This document shows positions 6,044-11,469 of a DNA stretch of 11,469 nucleotides, in pieces. A model generated the notes under the pieces. That model saw only the letters and a list, made by a program, of their open reading frames with translations, searched no databases and was not told where the DNA came from. Made by a program: the position numbers and the translations under genes. The stretch is from Proteobacteria bacterium UBA6156 (GTDB taxonomy: Bacteria > Pseudomonadota > Alphaproteobacteria > UBA2136 > UBA6156), in the NCBI GenBank assembly GCA_002422365.1, contig DIUO01000035.1, forward strand, positions 55,886-67,354, read 5' to 3'. How positions within the stretch are numbered: the stretch's first letter is position 1; each line of letters starts with the position of its first letter.

Positions 6044-6241
6044 TCACCTCCGCCGCAAATCGGCGGGGTCGATGATGATGCCCTTGGCCTTAGCCATCTG
6101 GATCGTCGTGCGATCCATCAGGCTCCGCGATTCCGGGGGCATTTTCATCGCCGCCAATGTATCGGCGGTGAGCTGCGACCCGGAATCCATCCGAGCCACG
6201 GCCGCATCCCCGATGCGGCTCAGTTCATCAAAAATGCCCAT
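6044..6241 (-). CDS. Small hypothetical protein, 65 residues
   Basis: This short gene is convincing because AGGAGG lies 7 bases before the ATG and a 14-bp hairpin follows the stop. A candidate promoter lies 50-75 bases upstream. The protein is soluble and probably helical. It begins MGIFDELSRIGDAAVARMDSG, has a central ADTLAAMKMPPESRSLMDRT and ends in IIIDPADLRRR. No signal peptide or membrane segment is seen. It is divergent from rpoH and shares a 175-bp spacer with it, so co-regulation with heat shock is possible but unproven. I do not recognise a family. Confidence 0.75.
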   Translation of the reverse strand: MGIFDELSRIGDAAVARMDSGSQLTADTLAAMKMPPESRSLMDRTTIQMAKAKGIIIDPADLRRR

Positions 6242-6289
6242 TTAGGGCCCTCCTGTGCAAACGCGATGGGCTCAAGACCCAACCCCACC

Positions 6290-6318
6290 AAAATAGACAC
6301 AAAATCATCCTATTACAA
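6290..6318 (-). promoter_or_regulatory. Candidate sigma-70 promoter of the 65-codon gene
   Basis: On the minus strand TTGTAA (6318-6313) and TATTTT (6295-6290) are 17 bases apart. Each hexamer matches four of six consensus bases. It lies back to back with the sigma-32 promoter of rpoH. Confidence 0.35.
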
Positions 6319-6321
6319 CCC

Positions 6322-6350
6322 CTTGAAACCCGAAAATTCCGCCCCATATA
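6322..6350 (+). promoter_or_regulatory. Sigma-32 (heat-shock) promoter of rpoH
   Basis: CTTGAAA (6322-6328) and CCCCATATA (6342-6350) are separated by 13 bases. This agrees with the sigma-32 consensus of CTTGAAA and CCCCATnT in both boxes and spacing. The expected start is near 6357, giving a leader of about 60 bases before rpoH. It implies that RpoH drives its own gene, as known for the sigma-32-dependent rpoH promoter of Caulobacter. Confidence 0.85.
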
Positions 6351-6416
6351 GCCCTGTCAGTCAGCCCCCTCGCCACCCCCCGCATAATCCTCTACACCAA
6401 AGGAGAATCCACCCCC

Positions 6417-7259
6417 ATGGCCGAACTCGTCCAAGATTACATCCAGTCGATTCAAAAATTCGAGGCTCTCAGCTTCGAAGCCGAGCAAGACCTGGCCAAA
6501 CGCTGGCGCGATAACAAGGACGAACGCGCCTACCGCATTCTCATGCAAAGCTACTTGCGCCTGGTGGTCAAAGTGGCTCTGGGCTACCGTGGCTATGGCC
6601 TGCCACTGGAAGAACTCGTCCAGGAAGGCAATATCGGCCTCATGCAGGGCATCAACCGGTTCGACCCCGACCGCGGCTTCCGCCTCTCCACCTATGCCAT
6701 GTGGTGGATCAAAGCGCATATTCAAGAGTACATCCTGAATAACTGGAGCATGGTCAAAATCGGCACCTCCAGCACGCAAAAGAAGCTCTTTTTCAACCTC
6801 CGCCGCCTCAAAGCCGAATTGCTGGGCGAAGACGGCATCCACCTGACGCCCGAAGCCGTGGCCCGCATCGCGTCCGAGCTCGGCGTCAACCCGAACGACG
6901 TCATCGGCATGGACCAACGCCTGCGCCACGGCGACGAAAGCCTGAACAACCCGCTGGGCGGAGACGAAGACGCTCAGGAATGGCAGGATTTTCTGGTGGA
7001 TACCCGCCCCAGCCAGGAAGAACTCTACTCCCGCAAGCAAATTGCAGGCCAAAGGAAAGACCTGCTCATGGCCGCCCTTTCCCGGCTCGATGACCGCGAG
7101 CGCAGCATCTTCGTCGCCCGCCACCTGACCGAAAGCGAAAACACCCCCACGCTGGAGCAACTGTCCGGAGAATACGGCGTCAGCCGCGAGCGCGTCCGCC
7201 AGCTGGAAGAGCGCGCCTACAAAAAGGTCATGGGCTTCATGCAACCGGTTGTGCACTAA
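6417..7259 (+). CDS. rpoH: RNA polymerase sigma-32 (heat-shock) factor RpoH
   Basis: This alternative sigma factor directs core RNA polymerase to heat-shock promoters for chaperones and proteases. The 280-residue product has the sigma-70 region 2 (LVQEGNIGLMQGINRFDP at about 67-84, FRLSTYAMWWIKAHIQEYI at 88-106). The diagnostic RpoH box QKKLFFNLR is at 121-129. A region 4 helix-turn-helix (VSRERVRQLEERAYKK) lies near the C-terminus. AAAGGAG is about 11 bases before the ATG, slightly long but typical enough. A sigma-32 promoter upstream predicts positive autoregulation. A weak hairpin (7260-7284) follows the stop, with a much stronger terminator at 7343-7390. Confidence 0.98.
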   Translation: MAELVQDYIQSIQKFEALSFEAEQDLAKRWRDNKDERAYRILMQSYLRLVVKVALGYRGYGLPLEELVQEGNIGLMQGINRFDPDRGFRLSTYAMWWIKAHIQEYILNNWSMVKIGTSSTQKKLFFNLRRLKAELLGEDGIHLTPEAVARIASELGVNPNDVIGMDQRLRHGDESLNNPLGGDEDAQEWQDFLVDTRPSQEELYSRKQIAGQRKDLLMAALSRLDDRERSIFVARHLTESENTPTLEQLSGEYGVSRERVRQLEERAYKKVMGFMQPVVH

Positions 7260-7302
7260 GGTTGGGGTAGCTCCTTCGCCAACCCCTTCAAATCATAGGG
7301 GC

Positions 7303-7331
7303 TTGACAAGCGCCACAACCTAAGGTAGCAA
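7303..7331 (+). promoter_or_regulatory. Candidate promoter ahead of the phage-like cassette
   Basis: A perfect TTGACA (7303-7308) is followed after 17 bases by TAGCAA (7326-7331), or after 18 by AGCAAT. The expected start is near 7338. It lies 44 bases past the rpoH stop and only about 5 bases before a terminator-like hairpin, so any transcript would fold at once. Confidence 0.5.
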
Positions 7332-7342
7332 TTAGGCAAGAT

Positions 7343-7390
7343 ACCGCCCGGAGGCTTAAGCAATCGCTTAACCCCCCGGGCGGTTTTCTT
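7343..7390 (+). terminator. Strong intrinsic terminator or attenuator after rpoH
   Basis: ACCGCCCGG (7343-7351) and CCGGGCGGT (7376-7384) form a perfect 9-bp outer stem. Inside it TTAAGC and GCTTAA form a 6-bp stem with an AATC loop. The outer stem runs into TTTTCTTG. It can serve as the rpoH terminator. Because a TTGACA promoter starts just in front of it, it may also attenuate the three genes that follow. Confidence 0.8.
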
Positions 7391-7435
7391 GTATCAAACC
7401 AATCGTTACGAATCGTTATCAGAAAGGACAAGCCT

Positions 7436-7747
7436 ATGGCTTTCAAAACCGTTGCCGTCTTCGACGCACAAACCGCAATCACCACCCAAAGCGATGATTT
7501 CATCCTCCGCGCTGAAAAGGAGGTCACCGCCGCCGCCCACCTTACCTCAGGCTCGCCTGTCACCGGCGCCATCCTGCAAATCACACTGGATGAAGACGAA
7601 AAAATCAAAGCCGGCACCGCCCTCTGGGTCAACAGCCCCATGGGTAACCGCATTACCAGCGGGGCCGAAAAACTCCTCCGCCCCGTCACCGGCGTACGCC
7701 TCAAGGTCACCGACGGCACCTGGGCCCTGCACATCCGCCAATACTAA
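7436..7747 (+). CDS. Hypothetical protein, 103 residues, first gene of a phage-like cassette
   Basis: The gene has AAGGA 7 bases before its ATG and is followed after 36 bp by a phage-tail-like gene on the same strand. The protein has no signal peptide. Alternating hydrophobic residues (GAILQITLDEDEKI, GVRLKVTDGTWALHIRQY) point to an all-beta fold. I do not recognise the family. Its position suggests a small structural or accessory partner of the next protein. Only the position supports this. Confidence 0.75.
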   Translation: MAFKTVAVFDAQTAITTQSDDFILRAEKEVTAAAHLTSGSPVTGAILQITLDEDEKIKAGTALWVNSPMGNRITSGAEKLLRPVTGVRLKVTDGTWALHIRQY

Positions 7748-7783
7748 CCCAACCATCCCTTCACCAACATGGAGAACGTCATC

Positions 7784-8791
7784 ATGAGCCAAACACTCAT
7801 ACGCGCCATCGCAGCACCGCCAGCCGCCCCCATTACCACGGGGGCGGGGTTATACCCCGCCTGGAGTATCGACTTCACCTCACAAAGCCCCGCCAGTGCG
7901 GGGCTTACCTTTGCACGTGCCAGCGCAGCCGGCAGCTACAATGCGCAAGGCAACTGGGTAACCGCCCTTAACGATACCCTTCGCCTCAGTTATCACCCTC
8001 AATCACAGGTTCCGCTGGGTTTCTTGGCCGAGGAATCCCGCACCAACTACCTGCTCAACAGCACATCCCCGGTCACGCAAACTGTCGCACTCGGCACCGG
8101 CACTTACACGTTCTGGAATGAAGGCAGCGGCAGCTGCACCTGCGCTGCTGGCACCGCAGTGGGCACGGGCTTTGGCACAGCCACGGCAGGCGCCCCGGTT
8201 GTTTTCACAGTCAGCACGGCGGGCAGCGTGGTGTTCACGGTCAGCGGCAGTCCCTCACGTTTTCAATGCGAAAACGGCACTACCGCCACCAGTTTTATTG
8301 CCACAGGCGCAAGCGCAGCCACCCGCGCCGCCGACCACTGCAGCAAAAGTCTCACCAACATCATCAACCCGGCCGAAGGCACGTTTTTCGTCACCGGCAG
8401 CGCCGGTAAATCCATGCTGCTGGGGCTCGACAACGGCACCGGCGACGGCGCCACACGTATCCACATCAAAGGTGCAACAACCGAGCGTAACTTTTTCTGC
8501 AGCATCAGCAACAGCATCAAACTCACTACGTCCGACTTCTCCACCATCCCCGTGGGCAGCAAGCTGGCCATGGGTTTCAGCTATGCGGCTTCCGGGCTCC
8601 AATGTGTTATCAACGGCCAAAAGTTCGCCGTTTCCTCCACCGCCGCCTCAGGGCTTAATGTCACGGCCTTGCGTATCGGCCATCGCAGCTTTGTGGGGTC
8701 GCAACGAGACTACCTCAACAACCATATCACCCAAGTCAGCTACTACACCCGCGCACTCCCGCTGGAATACATGCAGCAACTGACAGCTTAA
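7784..8791 (+). CDS. Phage-tail-like protein with concanavalin/LamG-like C-terminal domain
   Basis: The 335-residue product resembles proteins found in tail-fibre regions of phages and prophages. PAWSIDFTS...LTFARASAAGSYNAQG (about 25-56) and PLGFLAEESRTNYLLNS (77-93) are the typical entry block. ATRAADHC...NPAEGTFFV (179-203) opens a jelly-roll domain. VINGQK (275-280), TALRIGH (294-300), and HITQVSYYTRALPLEYMQQLT (314-334) are the usual final strands of a concanavalin-like lectin fold. There is no signal peptide. The ATG at 7784 is preferred because GGAG lies 9 bases upstream. An in-frame ATG at 7769 has no ribosome site. The central part is rich in Gly, Ser, Thr and Ala, with VVFTVS repeated twice. 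Likely role: carbohydrate or receptor binding. Confidence 0.8.
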   Translation: MSQTLIRAIAAPPAAPITTGAGLYPAWSIDFTSQSPASAGLTFARASAAGSYNAQGNWVTALNDTLRLSYHPQSQVPLGFLAEESRTNYLLNSTSPVTQTVALGTGTYTFWNEGSGSCTCAAGTAVGTGFGTATAGAPVVFTVSTAGSVVFTVSGSPSRFQCENGTTATSFIATGASAATRAADHCSKSLTNIINPAEGTFFVTGSAGKSMLLGLDNGTGDGATRIHIKGATTERNFFCSISNSIKLTTSDFSTIPVGSKLAMGFSYAASGLQCVINGQKFAVSSTAASGLNVTALRIGHRSFVGSQRDYLNNHITQVSYYTRALPLEYMQQLTA

Positions 8792-8828
8792 AACCATTAT
8801 TACCATTGTATAAAAAAGGATAATGACT

Positions 8829-9080
8829 ATGTGGACAGACTACTACCTCAAATTCACCAATTACGAAAACTACTCCCAAACCATGCCCGAGGCTCTGCAA
8901 ACCGAAGCCTCCGAATCCCACGCCACCGACGTCATCGGCACGCTCTACCGCACCGATACCTTCGCCCCGCTGGATGGCTTCCACGTCAACCTGCGCCTGC
9001 GCAACGGTACCCCCCTGCCACCCGAGCTGGAGCCTTTCAGCCTCCCAACCCCAACCATCCCCAAAAGGGTATTTGCCTAA
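8829..9080 (+). CDS. Small phage-like protein, 83 residues
   Basis: It follows the tail-like gene by 37 bp on the same strand. AAGGA lies 8 bases before the ATG at 8829. An ATG two codons earlier (8823) is only 2 bases from that site and is less likely. The protein begins MWTDYYLKFTNYENY. It ends in a block of the form GFHVNLRLRNGTPLPPELEPF...PKRVFA, which is reminiscent of short proteins downstream of tail-fibre genes in alphaproteobacterial prophages. That resemblance is from memory of the pattern. It could be a tail-fibre assembly or structural partner. No terminator is seen after it. Confidence 0.7.
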   Translation: MWTDYYLKFTNYENYSQTMPEALQTEASESHATDVIGTLYRTDTFAPLDGFHVNLRLRNGTPLPPELEPFSLPTPTIPKRVFA

Positions 9081-9120
9081 ACCACTCACAGATCTAAGAT
9101 AAAGAAATACAAACTAAAAT

Positions 9121-9150
9121 AACACTAAACACTAAACACTAAACACTAAA
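9121..9150 (+). repeat. (AACACTA)4 tandem repeat
   Basis: Four perfect 7-base units run from 9121 to 9148, followed by a partial one. The 86-bp gap between the last cassette gene and tRNA-Lys(CTT) is AT-rich. On the minus strand the repeat comes about 17 bases past the tRNA 3' end and is T-rich. It may therefore assist termination of that tRNA. A degenerate version is found in the methyltransferase gene at 2131-2167. Confidence 0.85.
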
Positions 9151-9166
9151 ACACAGAACACATATT

Positions 9167-9242
9167 TGGTGGGCCGCGAGGGATTCGAACCCACGACCAA
9201 TTGATTAAGAGTCAACTGCTCTACCGACTGAGCTAGCAGCCC
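9167..9242 (-). tRNA. tRNA-Lys, anticodon CTT
   Basis: The 76-base gene includes an encoded CCA end. The acceptor GGGCTGC pairs with GCGGCCC (one G-T pair). The D-stem is GCTC/GAGC. The anticodon arm is GTTGA-CTCTTAA-TCAAT, giving anticodon CTT for lysine AAG codons. The T-loop is TTCGAAT. It is transcribed away from tRNA-Lys(TTT). Confidence 0.97.
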
Positions 9243-9254
9243 ACACAAGGGCGG

Positions 9255-9281
9255 TTTATAGCCAAAACCCACACACGTCAA
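9255..9281 (-). promoter_or_regulatory. Candidate promoter of tRNA-Lys(CTT)
   Basis: On the minus strand TTGACG (9281-9276) and TATAAA (9260-9255) are 15 bases apart. The -10 is strong and the spacing short. The start would fall a few bases before the tRNA 5' end at 9242. Confidence 0.5.
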
Positions 9282-9314
9282 GCGCGCGTTGTCACTTTCG
9301 GGTGGCATTGCAAC

Positions 9315-9337
9315 TGCACTTTCCTGCACCAAGTGCA
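9315..9337. repeat. Inverted repeat between the two lysine tRNA promoters
   Basis: TGCACTT (9315-9321) and AAGTGCA (9331-9337) are perfect inverted copies 9 bases apart. The repeat sits about 34 bases outside one tRNA promoter and 10 bases before the -35 of the other. It could be an operator or a chance palindrome. Confidence 0.4.
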
Positions 9338-9346
9338 CAGAAAGGG

Positions 9347-9375
9347 TTGACGCAGCGCCCCCCAGCACCTATACA
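9347..9375 (+). promoter_or_regulatory. Promoter of tRNA-Lys(TTT)
   Basis: TTGACG (9347-9352) and TATACA (9370-9375) are 17 bases apart. Each matches five of six consensus bases. The start point would be close to 9382, a few bases before the tRNA. Confidence 0.65.
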
Positions 9376-9385
9376 CAGCCCCGGT

Positions 9386-9460
9386 GGGCCGTTAGCTCAG
9401 TGGTAGAGCATCTGGCTTTTAACCAGAGTGTCGACAGTTCGATCCTGTCACGGCCTACCA
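9386..9460 (+). tRNA. tRNA-Lys, anticodon TTT
   Basis: The 75-base gene includes an encoded CCA end. The acceptor GGGCCGT pairs with ACGGCCT, with a G-T first pair. The D-stem is GCTC/GAGC. The anticodon arm TCTGG-CTTTTAA-CCAGA gives anticodon TTT for lysine AAA/AAG. The T-arm is GACAG-TTCGATC-CTGTC. A promoter and an intrinsic terminator flank it, so it is a single-gene unit. Confidence 0.97.
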
Positions 9461-9470
9461 AGTCATTCCA

Positions 9471-9496
9471 AGGCAGCCCTCCGGCTGCCTTTTCTT
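9471..9496 (+). terminator. Intrinsic terminator of tRNA-Lys(TTT)
   Basis: AGGCAGCC (9471-9478) and GGCTGCCT (9483-9490) form a perfect 8-bp stem with a CTCC loop, followed by TTTCTT. It starts ten bases after the tRNA CCA end. Its T tract touches the stop codon of the convergent channel gene. There is no T run on the minus strand. Confidence 0.85.
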
Positions 9497-10772
9497 ATCT
9501 CCGCGCACGCTTGGCCGCCTTAGCCGCAGGCTTTTGCCCCGTTTTGCGGGCCGCCACAGCCTTTTGGGCGCGCACGCGCGCGGGTTTATCGGCCTTCACT
9601 GGGGCCTTCGCTGGGGCCTTGGCAGCAGCCTTCGCAGCAGCCTTGCTGGAAGGGTTAGCCGGGCGGGCCTCGCGGCGGCCCTGGTGCGGTGCCACCTCGC
9701 CCACATTCTTCTGCACCGGTATGGCAAAGGTAATGCCTTCTTTACCAAACACCCCAAACAACGCCACATACAGCGCATGGTTAATGTCCATCATGCGGTT
9801 AAAGTCGGGCACACCCACGTAATATACCACTTCATAGTGCGGCCCAAAGTCGGTCACACTTTGCAAATGCACCCGGTCTACCCTCACATCGTCATTCTTC
9901 TGCAAAATCTCTTTCACCATGTCCGGTATCTGCGCCAGTTTGGCCTCAGACGTATCAAAATCCACTCTAAACCCCAGCACCACTCGCCGCTCGCCCAAAG
10001 TGCGGTAGTTGCGTATCCGCGATTCCAACAAATCGCTGTTATTCATCACAATTTGCTCCCCGCTCAACGCCCGTATCCGCGTCGTTTTAATCCCAATATC
10101 CTCCACCACTCCCATGTAATCACCGGCAATAATAAAATCCCCGATCACAAACGGCTTATCAAATACAATCGAAAACGAACTGAAAATATCCTTCAGCACA
10201 TTCTGCAACGCAAACGCCACGGCAATCCCACCAACCCCCAGGCCCGCCACCAGCGCGGTCACATCCACCCCGTAGGTGTTCAGCAGCAATATAAACACCA
10301 CCAGCCACACAAAAATATACCCCACACGCACCATGCTACCCATCATCGTCACGCGGGCAGGCTCGGTGGCGCGGTGGGCGCGGCTGTAATGGGTGTTCCA
10401 GGCTCGCAATACATGCATCACCATCAGCCCAAGCTGCACAAATAGCGCCAGCATAAATACCCGCCGCGCAGCCCCATCCACAGCATCCATATAGGGCATA
10501 ACCTGAATCGCCACATACACGCCGCCCACCCACACAAACCAGCCACTCACACTTTCAGCCACATGTTGGGTGTATCGCGCCCAGGTGCTCACCCCGGCCG
10601 TAGTCTCCTGGTGGTGCTTCAACCACGCACACAGCGTCTCACGTATAAACAACACGCCCACGGCCAACCCAGCCCCCAGCACCGCCCCGGGCAACATCGC
10701 CCACAGCATGGCGGTCAACTCGCCCGGGCTCAGGTGAGTGGCTTGGTTAAAAAACGTAATTATCTGTTCCAT
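9495..10772 (-). CDS. MscS-family mechanosensitive ion channel with basic C-terminal tail
   Basis: This inner-membrane channel of the MscS family opens under membrane tension to release solutes on osmotic downshock. The 425-residue product has an N-terminal hydrophobic segment (about 25-45), further segments at 76-95, 103-123 and 148-166, and the pore helix TM3 as GLGVGGIAVAFALQNVLKD (177-195). The beta domain follows with FDKPFVIGD (204-212) and the TTRIRALSGEQIVMNNSDL region (230-248). An alpha/beta cytoplasmic domain ends near 360 at TFAIPVQ. Residues 377-425 are a Lys/Ala/Pro/Arg-rich tail like histone H1, unusual for this family. The start at 10772 has GAGGAGG 6 bases upstream. A longer open frame to 10841 has no such support. 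The gene lies 124 bp after tgt on the same strand. Confidence 0.93.
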   Translation of the reverse strand: MEQIITFFNQATHLSPGELTAMLWAMLPGAVLGAGLAVGVLFIRETLCAWLKHHQETTAGVSTWARYTQHVAESVSGWFVWVGGVYVAIQVMPYMDAVDGAARRVFMLALFVQLGLMVMHVLRAWNTHYSRAHRATEPARVTMMGSMVRVGYIFVWLVVFILLLNTYGVDVTALVAGLGVGGIAVAFALQNVLKDIFSSFSIVFDKPFVIGDFIIAGDYMGVVEDIGIKTTRIRALSGEQIVMNNSDLLESRIRNYRTLGERRVVLGFRVDFDTSEAKLAQIPDMVKEILQKNDDVRVDRVHLQSVTDFGPHYEVVYYVGVPDFNRMMDINHALYVALFGVFGKEGITFAIPVQKNVGEVAPHQGRREARPANPSSKAAAKAAAKAPAKAPVKADKPARVRAQKAVAARKTGQKPAAKAAKRARR

Positions 10773-10896
10773 AGGGGGCCTCCTCGCCGCTGCGTTTAAA
10801 CTGAATAAGGGCAATCCATCCGCACCATTTTGGTTCCGCAACTATGGCGCAAATCCGCCCCAATCTCAACCAAAGGCTTAACCCATGCCAACCGCT

Positions 10897-11469
10897 TTAG
10901 CGGTAGCGCTCCAGCAACGCATTCCCCACACTCTCCAACGTCCCGGCGTCAATCGCATCACGCAGCGTCTGCGCCAGTTGCAAATAAAAATGCAGGTTGT
11001 GCTGTGTCAGCAGCATGTGTCCCAAAATCTCATCTTCTTTATGCAAATGGTGCAAATACGCCCGGCTGTAATTCTTACACGTATGGCAGCTGCACTGCGG
11101 GTCTAACGGAATATCCGCCAGCTTATGCGCACTATGCCCCACTTTAATCACCCCTTCGCAGGTAAAGGCCATGCCATTGCGCGCATTGCGGGTGGGCAGC
11201 ACGCAGTCAAACATGTCCACCCCCGCCATCACCGCCTTAATAATGTCGCTGGGGTAACCCACCCCCATCAAATAGCGCGGCTTGTCGGCAGGCAGCAGCT
11301 CCGCCGCCATTGGCACCGCCTGGTGCAGTTCTTCGCTGGTTTCGCCTACCGCCAGGCCCCCAATGGCATAGCCTTCAAAATCCAGCTCTTGCAGCTTCTG
11401 GCTGCTTTCCCGCCGCAAATCCTCAAACAAGCTGCCTTGCTGAATCCCAAACTGCCCATACCCCGGCCT
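10897..11469 (-). CDS. tgt: tRNA-guanine transglycosylase (queuine tRNA-ribosyltransferase), 3' part
   Basis: The enzyme exchanges guanine 34 of tRNAs with GUN anticodons for preQ1, a step in queuosine synthesis. About 190 C-terminal residues are in the window, and the reading frame stays open to the right edge (FGIQQGS upstream of LFEDLRRES). The base-binding GGLAVGE loop is present. The catalytic aspartate lies in GVDMFDCVLPTRNARNG. The zinc site is CSCHTCK followed by a histidine in AYLHHLH. The end ...LLERYR and TAA at 10897-10899 appear normal. A 5-bp hairpin overlaps the stop without a T run, so read-through into the channel gene is possible. Confidence 0.96.
   Translation of the reverse strand, partial: RPGYGQFGIQQGSLFEDLRRESSQKLQELDFEGYAIGGLAVGETSEELHQAVPMAAELLPADKPRYLMGVGYPSDIIKAVMAGVDMFDCVLPTRNARNGMAFTCEGVIKVGHSAHKLADIPLDPQCSCHTCKNYSRAYLHHLHKEDEILGHMLLTQHNLHFYLQLAQTLRDAIDAGTLESVGNALLERYR

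Noticed and set aside
9121..9150. CRISPR-like array
   Set aside because: The units are 7 bases and directly adjacent, with no spacers, no longer repeat and no cas genes.
7436..9242. Integrated element using tRNA-Lys(CTT) as attachment site
   Set aside because: I see no second copy of the tRNA 3' end at the far side of the cassette and no integrase in the window.
9132..9368. Open frames across both tRNA-Lys genes on both strands
   Set aside because: They are the well-known false peptides read through tRNA sequence (SVVEHLAFNQ and AQSVEQLTLNQ types). The tRNAs explain the conservation.

Overview
The window looks like chromosomal DNA of a GC-rich alphaproteobacterium. The evidence is the cluster lgt / COG1565 (MidA-type) methyltransferase / pgeF, an RpoH sigma-32 factor with an intact RpoH box and a textbook sigma-32 promoter in front of it, and the general codon style (C-ending codons, GAA and CAA preferred). 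No genus can be assigned from the sequence alone. Both ends are cut: a tRNA on the minus strand at the left edge and tgt on the minus strand at the right edge.

Left part (1-3464): a truncated tRNA, then lgt (lipoprotein maturation). A minus-strand orphan gene of 138 codons with its own terminator separates lgt from the methyltransferase gene and pgeF. The space between the methyltransferase gene and pgeF holds a 64-bp nested palindrome and a short REP-like hairpin.

Middle part (3480-6245): an accessory-looking block. It has a Tat-exported protein of unknown function, two tandem DUF1636 putative metal-binding proteins with very different codon use, a second nested palindrome sharing its core with the first, a secreted YceI-family protein and a 65-residue orphan protein. 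Several strong hairpin terminators separate these units.

Right part (6246-11469): rpoH behind a sigma-32 promoter, which implies positive autoregulation of the heat-shock factor. A three-gene cassette follows, with a phage-tail-like character (the middle protein resembles tail proteins with a concanavalin/LamG-like C-terminus). It is preceded by a sigma-70-type promoter whose predicted transcript runs at once into a terminator-like hairpin. Then come two divergent lysine tRNAs (anticodons CTT and TTT) with individual promoters, an MscS-type channel with a histone-H1-like Lys/Ala/Pro tail, and the 3' part of tgt.

Most functions are housekeeping: envelope lipoproteins, peptidoglycan-precursor or nucleoside clean-up, heat shock, tRNA supply and modification, osmotic protection. 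The less expected items are the paired palindromes, the DUF1636 tandem with the Tat gene beside it, the isolated phage-tail-like cassette with its possible attenuator, and the basic tail on the channel. I see no complete new defence or mobile system, no CRISPR array, no transposase and no integrase.
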